A stretch of 64,000 bases of DNA from assembly GCF_009856825.1 (NCBI RefSeq), contig NZ_WVTD01000004.1:124001-188000 (forward strand). Direction: 5' to 3'. The notes beneath the pieces were generated by a model. The model worked only from the letters and a program-made list of their open reading frames with translations, was not told where the DNA came from and ran no database searches. The translations under genes and the position numbers were made by a program. Shown here piece by piece: positions 61,750 through 64,000 of this stretch; within the stretch, counting starts at the first letter, position 1; every line of letters begins with the position of its first letter. Source of the DNA: Novosphingobium silvae. Lineage in GTDB: Bacteria; Pseudomonadota; Alphaproteobacteria; Sphingomonadales; Sphingomonadaceae.

Positions 61750-62924
61750 GCGAATACGACGCGATCGTCCTTGGCGCCGGGGCCGCCGGGCTGCTGTGCG
61801 CCGCCACCGCCGGGCAGCGCGGCAAGCGCGTGCTGCTGCTCGACCATGCGCCGGAACCGGGCCGCAAGATCGTCATCTCGGGCGGGGGGCGGTGCAACTT
61901 CACCAACATCCACACCGCGCCCGACCGCTATCTTGCGAGCAATCCCCATTTCGCCAAGTCCGCGCTCAGCCGCTACACGCCCACGGACTTCCTGGGCCTG
62001 ATCGAGGCTTACGGCATCGCCTGGCACGAGAAGACGCTGGGGCAGCTGTTCTGCGACGGCTCGGCCCGGCAGGTCGTCGCCATGCTGCTGGAGGAGTGCG
62101 CCAAGGGCGGCGTGACGCTGCGATGCGGGGAAGCGATCGGAGCGGTGGACTACGCCGATGGCCGCTACCGCGTGGAGCATGGCGGGCAGGTGGCGAGCGC
62201 CCCGGCGCTGGTGATCGCGACGGGCGGTCCCTCGATCCCCAAGATGGGCGCCACGGGCTTCGCCTATGAACTGGCGCGCCGCTTCGGCCTCAAGGTGGTG
62301 CAGCCGCGGCCCGCGCTGGTCCCGCTGACGCTGCCGGCCGAGGAGGCGCTGTTCCGGGAGCTTTCCGGCGTCTCAACCGAGATCGTCGCACGCGCCAGCG
62401 GCAGCAAGGCCGCGTTCCGCGAAGCCGCGCTGTTCACTCACCGCGGCCTTTCGGGCCCTGCCGTGCTGCAGATATCGAGCTACTGGAAACGCGGCGACAC
62501 CGTGACCGCGCAGTTCGTGCCCGACCGCCCGGAAGGCTGGCTCAGGGCCGCCAAGCGCGAACGTCCGCGCCAGTCCTTCCGCAAGGCCATGGGCGAGGGC
62601 CTGCCCGAGCGTCTCGCCGATGCGCTCTGCGCGCGGCTCGGGCTCGAGGGCGAGATCGGAACGCTCACCGACAAGGCGCTCGGCGCTGCCGAGGCGCGGC
62701 TTGCCCGCTGGCCATTCGTGCCCGACGGCTCGGAAGGCTTCGCCAAGGCCGAAGTCACGGTCGGTGGGATCGACACTGCCGAACTGTCGTCCAAGACGAT
62801 GGAAGCGCGCAAGTGCCCCGGCCTCTATGCCGTGGGCGAGGCCGTGGACGTCACCGGCTGGCTTGGCGGCTACAATTTCCAGTGGGCGTGGGCGAGCGCG
62901 CGCGCGGCGGGGATGGCGATCTAG
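61746..62924 (+). CDS. HI0933-like (YhiN/BaiN) flavoprotein
   Basis: A 392-residue FAD protein of the HI0933 family, which contains BaiN/RdsA-type reductases. It starts [20 protein letters not shown], with [49 protein letters not shown] and the C-terminal [20 protein letters not shown], all family landmarks. Members reduce quinone- or bile-acid-like substrates; the role here is unknown. GTG 61746 overlaps the previous stop. Its stop shares the palindrome CTAG with the stop of msrA on the other strand. Confidence 0.92.
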   Translation: MSEYDAIVLGAGAAGLLCAATAGQRGKRVLLLDHAPEPGRKIVISGGGRCNFTNIHTAPDRYLASNPHFAKSALSRYTPTDFLGLIEAYGIAWHEKTLGQLFCDGSARQVVAMLLEECAKGGVTLRCGEAIGAVDYADGRYRVEHGGQVASAPALVIATGGPSIPKMGATGFAYELARRFGLKVVQPRPALVPLTLPAEEALFRELSGVSTEIVARASGSKAAFREAALFTHRGLSGPAVLQISSYWKRGDTVTAQFVPDRPEGWLRAAKRERPRQSFRKAMGEGLPERLADALCARLGLEGEIGTLTDKALGAAEARLARWPFVPDGSEGFAKAEVTVGGIDTAELSSKTMEARKCPGLYAVGEAVDVTGWLGGYNFQWAWASARAAGMAI

Positions 62925-63595
62925 TTGCGGTAGAGCGCCGGCCAGGTCTTCCTGAGAGCGGCGAGCTTGGGCGCATCGTAGCGCCGGATGTAGCTGTTGG
63001 TCGGATTGCGGCGCAGGAAGTCCTGGTGGTAGCTTTCCGCCGGGTAGAAGGCGCCGGTCTCGATCCGCGTGGCGACAGGCTTGCGGTAGACGCCCGCCCG
63101 GCCGAGCGCGGCGATGTAGGCGACCGCGACCTGCCGCTGCGCTTCGTCCTGCGGGAAGATGGCCGAGCGATAGCTGGGGCCGACATCGGGGAACTGGCGG
63201 TTCACCTGCGTGGGATCGTGCCCCACCGAGAAGAACACCTTGAGGAGCGTTCCATAGCTTACCTGCGCGGGATCGTAGACCACGCGCACCGCTTCGGCAT
63301 GGCCGGTCTTCTCGCTTGCCACGGCGCGGTAGTTGGCGTCCTTGCGCGCGCCGCCGGCATAGCCCGCCGTTACCGACTTCACGCCGCGCACATGCTCGAA
63401 CAGACCTTCGATGCCCCAGAAGCATCCTCCCGCGAGCACGGCGACCTGCTGCCCACGCACCGGCTTCTCGGCAGGGGGCGGAGGGAACGCGGCGGCGGGG
63501 CGCTCCGGCCAGGCGGCAAACGCCAGCGCGGCGAGGCACGCGGCGGCTGGCAGGGCGGCGGCTGGCAGGGCTGGCAGGAACAGACGGCGCGACAT
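62921..63595 (-). CDS. msrA: exported peptide methionine (S)-S-oxide reductase
   Basis: Repairs S-methionine sulphoxide. A signal peptide ([20 protein letters not shown] onward, cleavage near PAAAF) should export the 224-residue protein to the periplasm. The catalytic Cys is in [32 protein letters not shown] and [20 protein letters not shown] are family pieces. The signal peptide region has a short tandem repeat in DNA (GCGGCGGCTGGCAGG-type). ATG 63595. The stop overlaps that of the flavoprotein gene by four bases. Confidence 0.95.
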   Translation of the reverse strand: MSRRLFLPALPAAALPAAACLAALAFAAWPERPAAAFPPPPAEKPVRGQQVAVLAGGCFWGIEGLFEHVRGVKSVTAGYAGGARKDANYRAVASEKTGHAEAVRVVYDPAQVSYGTLLKVFFSVGHDPTQVNRQFPDVGPSYRSAIFPQDEAQRQVAVAYIAALGRAGVYRKPVATRIETGAFYPAESYHQDFLRRNPTNSYIRRYDAPKLAALRKTWPALYRN

Positions 63596-63704
63596 GCAGG
63601 TTCTCCCGCGGTTCGCACCGATATGGGAAGCATGCCGCAAAGCGCCAGTGCCGGGCAGCGCGGAGCCCCGGGTGCGCCTTCCCGCAGCGAGCGGCGCGAA
63701 AGGT

Positions 63705-64000
63705 TTACCTGCGGGTGGTGCGGCGCACGATGAGGCTTGGCGCCATGGCCAGGCTTTCGGTGCTCTCGCCCTCGATCCGCGCCTTCAGCCGCTCCACCAT
63801 GACGCGCGCGCCCTCGGCAATCTCCTGCCGGATGGTGGTGAGCGGCGGCATCGTCTGCGCGGCCATGGGAAGATCGTCGAAGCCCACGATCTGCGCATCG
63901 TCAGGCACGGCGCGACCGGTCTCGTAAAGCACGCGCAGCGCCGACATGGCGATCAGGTCGGAGGCGCAGACGAAGCCGTCGCAATCAACGTCGGGCATGC
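63705..64000 (-). CDS. C-terminal part of a LacI/GalR-family repressor (partial)
   Basis: The last part of a periplasmic-binding-protein-like effector domain of a LacI-type repressor. [40 protein letters not shown] and [19 protein letters not shown] are the strongly conserved segments around the inducer pocket and dimer interface. The DNA-binding N-terminus lies beyond the right edge of the window, so start and target genes cannot be given. The stop TGA or TAA lies at 63705. Confidence 0.92.
   Translation of the reverse strand, partial: MPDVDCDGFVCASDLIAMSALRVLYETGRAVPDDAQIVGFDDLPMAAQTMPPLTTIRQEIAEGARVMVERLKARIEGESTESLAMAPSLIVRRTTRR

Noticed and set aside
1..64000. CRISPR arrays, tRNA genes, transposases and prophage genes
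   Set aside because: I read the gaps on both strands and saw no regular repeat-spacer pattern, no tRNA cloverleaf signature and no transposase or phage protein.

Overview
The window is a gene-dense stretch (about 65 protein genes in 64 kb, high GC, short or overlapping gene boundaries, frequent GTG/TTG starts) of a bacterial chromosome. Gene content and order point to an alphaproteobacterium of the Sphingomonadales, most like Novosphingobium or a close relative. The evidence is the dnaA-rpsT-mutM-ubiE-ubiB-coaBC-dut block, the trpS-murJ-secB / Tim44-mltA-smr block, the hflK-hflC-degP operon divergent from mrp, ubiG divergent from lysC, a DUF6894 protein, and ubiquinone rather than menaquinone genes. 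The genus is an inference. No rRNA, tRNA, CRISPR array, prophage or complete insertion sequence was seen. This is core chromosome, not an accessory island.

Layout. 1-4 kb: rpmH, rnpA, yidD, yidC, engB (ribosome, RNase P, membrane-protein insertion). 4.2-6.4 kb: a Nudix-DUF47 fusion protein followed by the Pit phosphate transporter. 6.7-10.8 kb: a glutathione transferase, a secreted S1/P1 nuclease, dapE and a dicarboxylate symporter. 10.9-15.8 kb: a lipoprotein, nth and dapB, a sirtuin, a MoeB/ThiF enzyme with DUF983, and a GGDEF protein. 15.9-24.7 kb: dnaA, rpsT, mutM, a remnant of an EamA permease, ubiE, ubiB, a membrane protein, coaBC and dut. 24.7-33.9 kb: cell-envelope genes (DUF4136 lipoprotein, murJ, secB, Tim44-like, mltA, smr) plus trpS and a 141-bp palindromic repeat element. 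34-36.3 kb: ahpC and ahpF with a nested hairpin between them. 36.6-47.9 kb: a porin, yaiI, aroC, an ABM monooxygenase, a YffB-pnuC-nadR set, ubiG, lysC, nitronate monooxygenase, purU, a Tat-exported dienelactone-hydrolase homologue and msrB. 48-58.9 kb: a class A penicillin-binding protein, degP-hflC-hflK, and the overlapping mrp - molybdopterin oxidoreductase - hemH set. 59-64 kb: a receiver-like/winged-helix regulator, two flavoproteins, exported msrA and the end of a LacI-type repressor.

How the genes fit together. Several sets are translationally coupled by 1-4 base overlaps (rnpA/yidD, dapB/nth, DUF983/moeB, mltA/smr, pnuC/nadR, hflK/hflC, mrp/oxidoreductase/hemH, the two flavoproteins). 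Recurring themes are envelope biogenesis and quality control (YidC, MurJ, SecB, MltA, PBP1A, DegP, HflKC), oxidative-stress repair (AhpCF, MsrA, MsrB, Nth, MutM), lysine/diaminopimelate synthesis (LysC, DapB, DapE), ubiquinone synthesis (UbiE, UbiB, UbiG) and NAD chemistry (PnuC, NadR-like kinase, sirtuin).

I found no convincing wholly new system. The best leads are the Nudix-PhoU-like fusion beside Pit, the repeat element at 28.0-28.2 kb, an unusual linker insertion in CoaBC, the orphan molybdopterin oxidoreductase coupled to mrp and hemH, and the nested hairpin between ahpC and ahpF.
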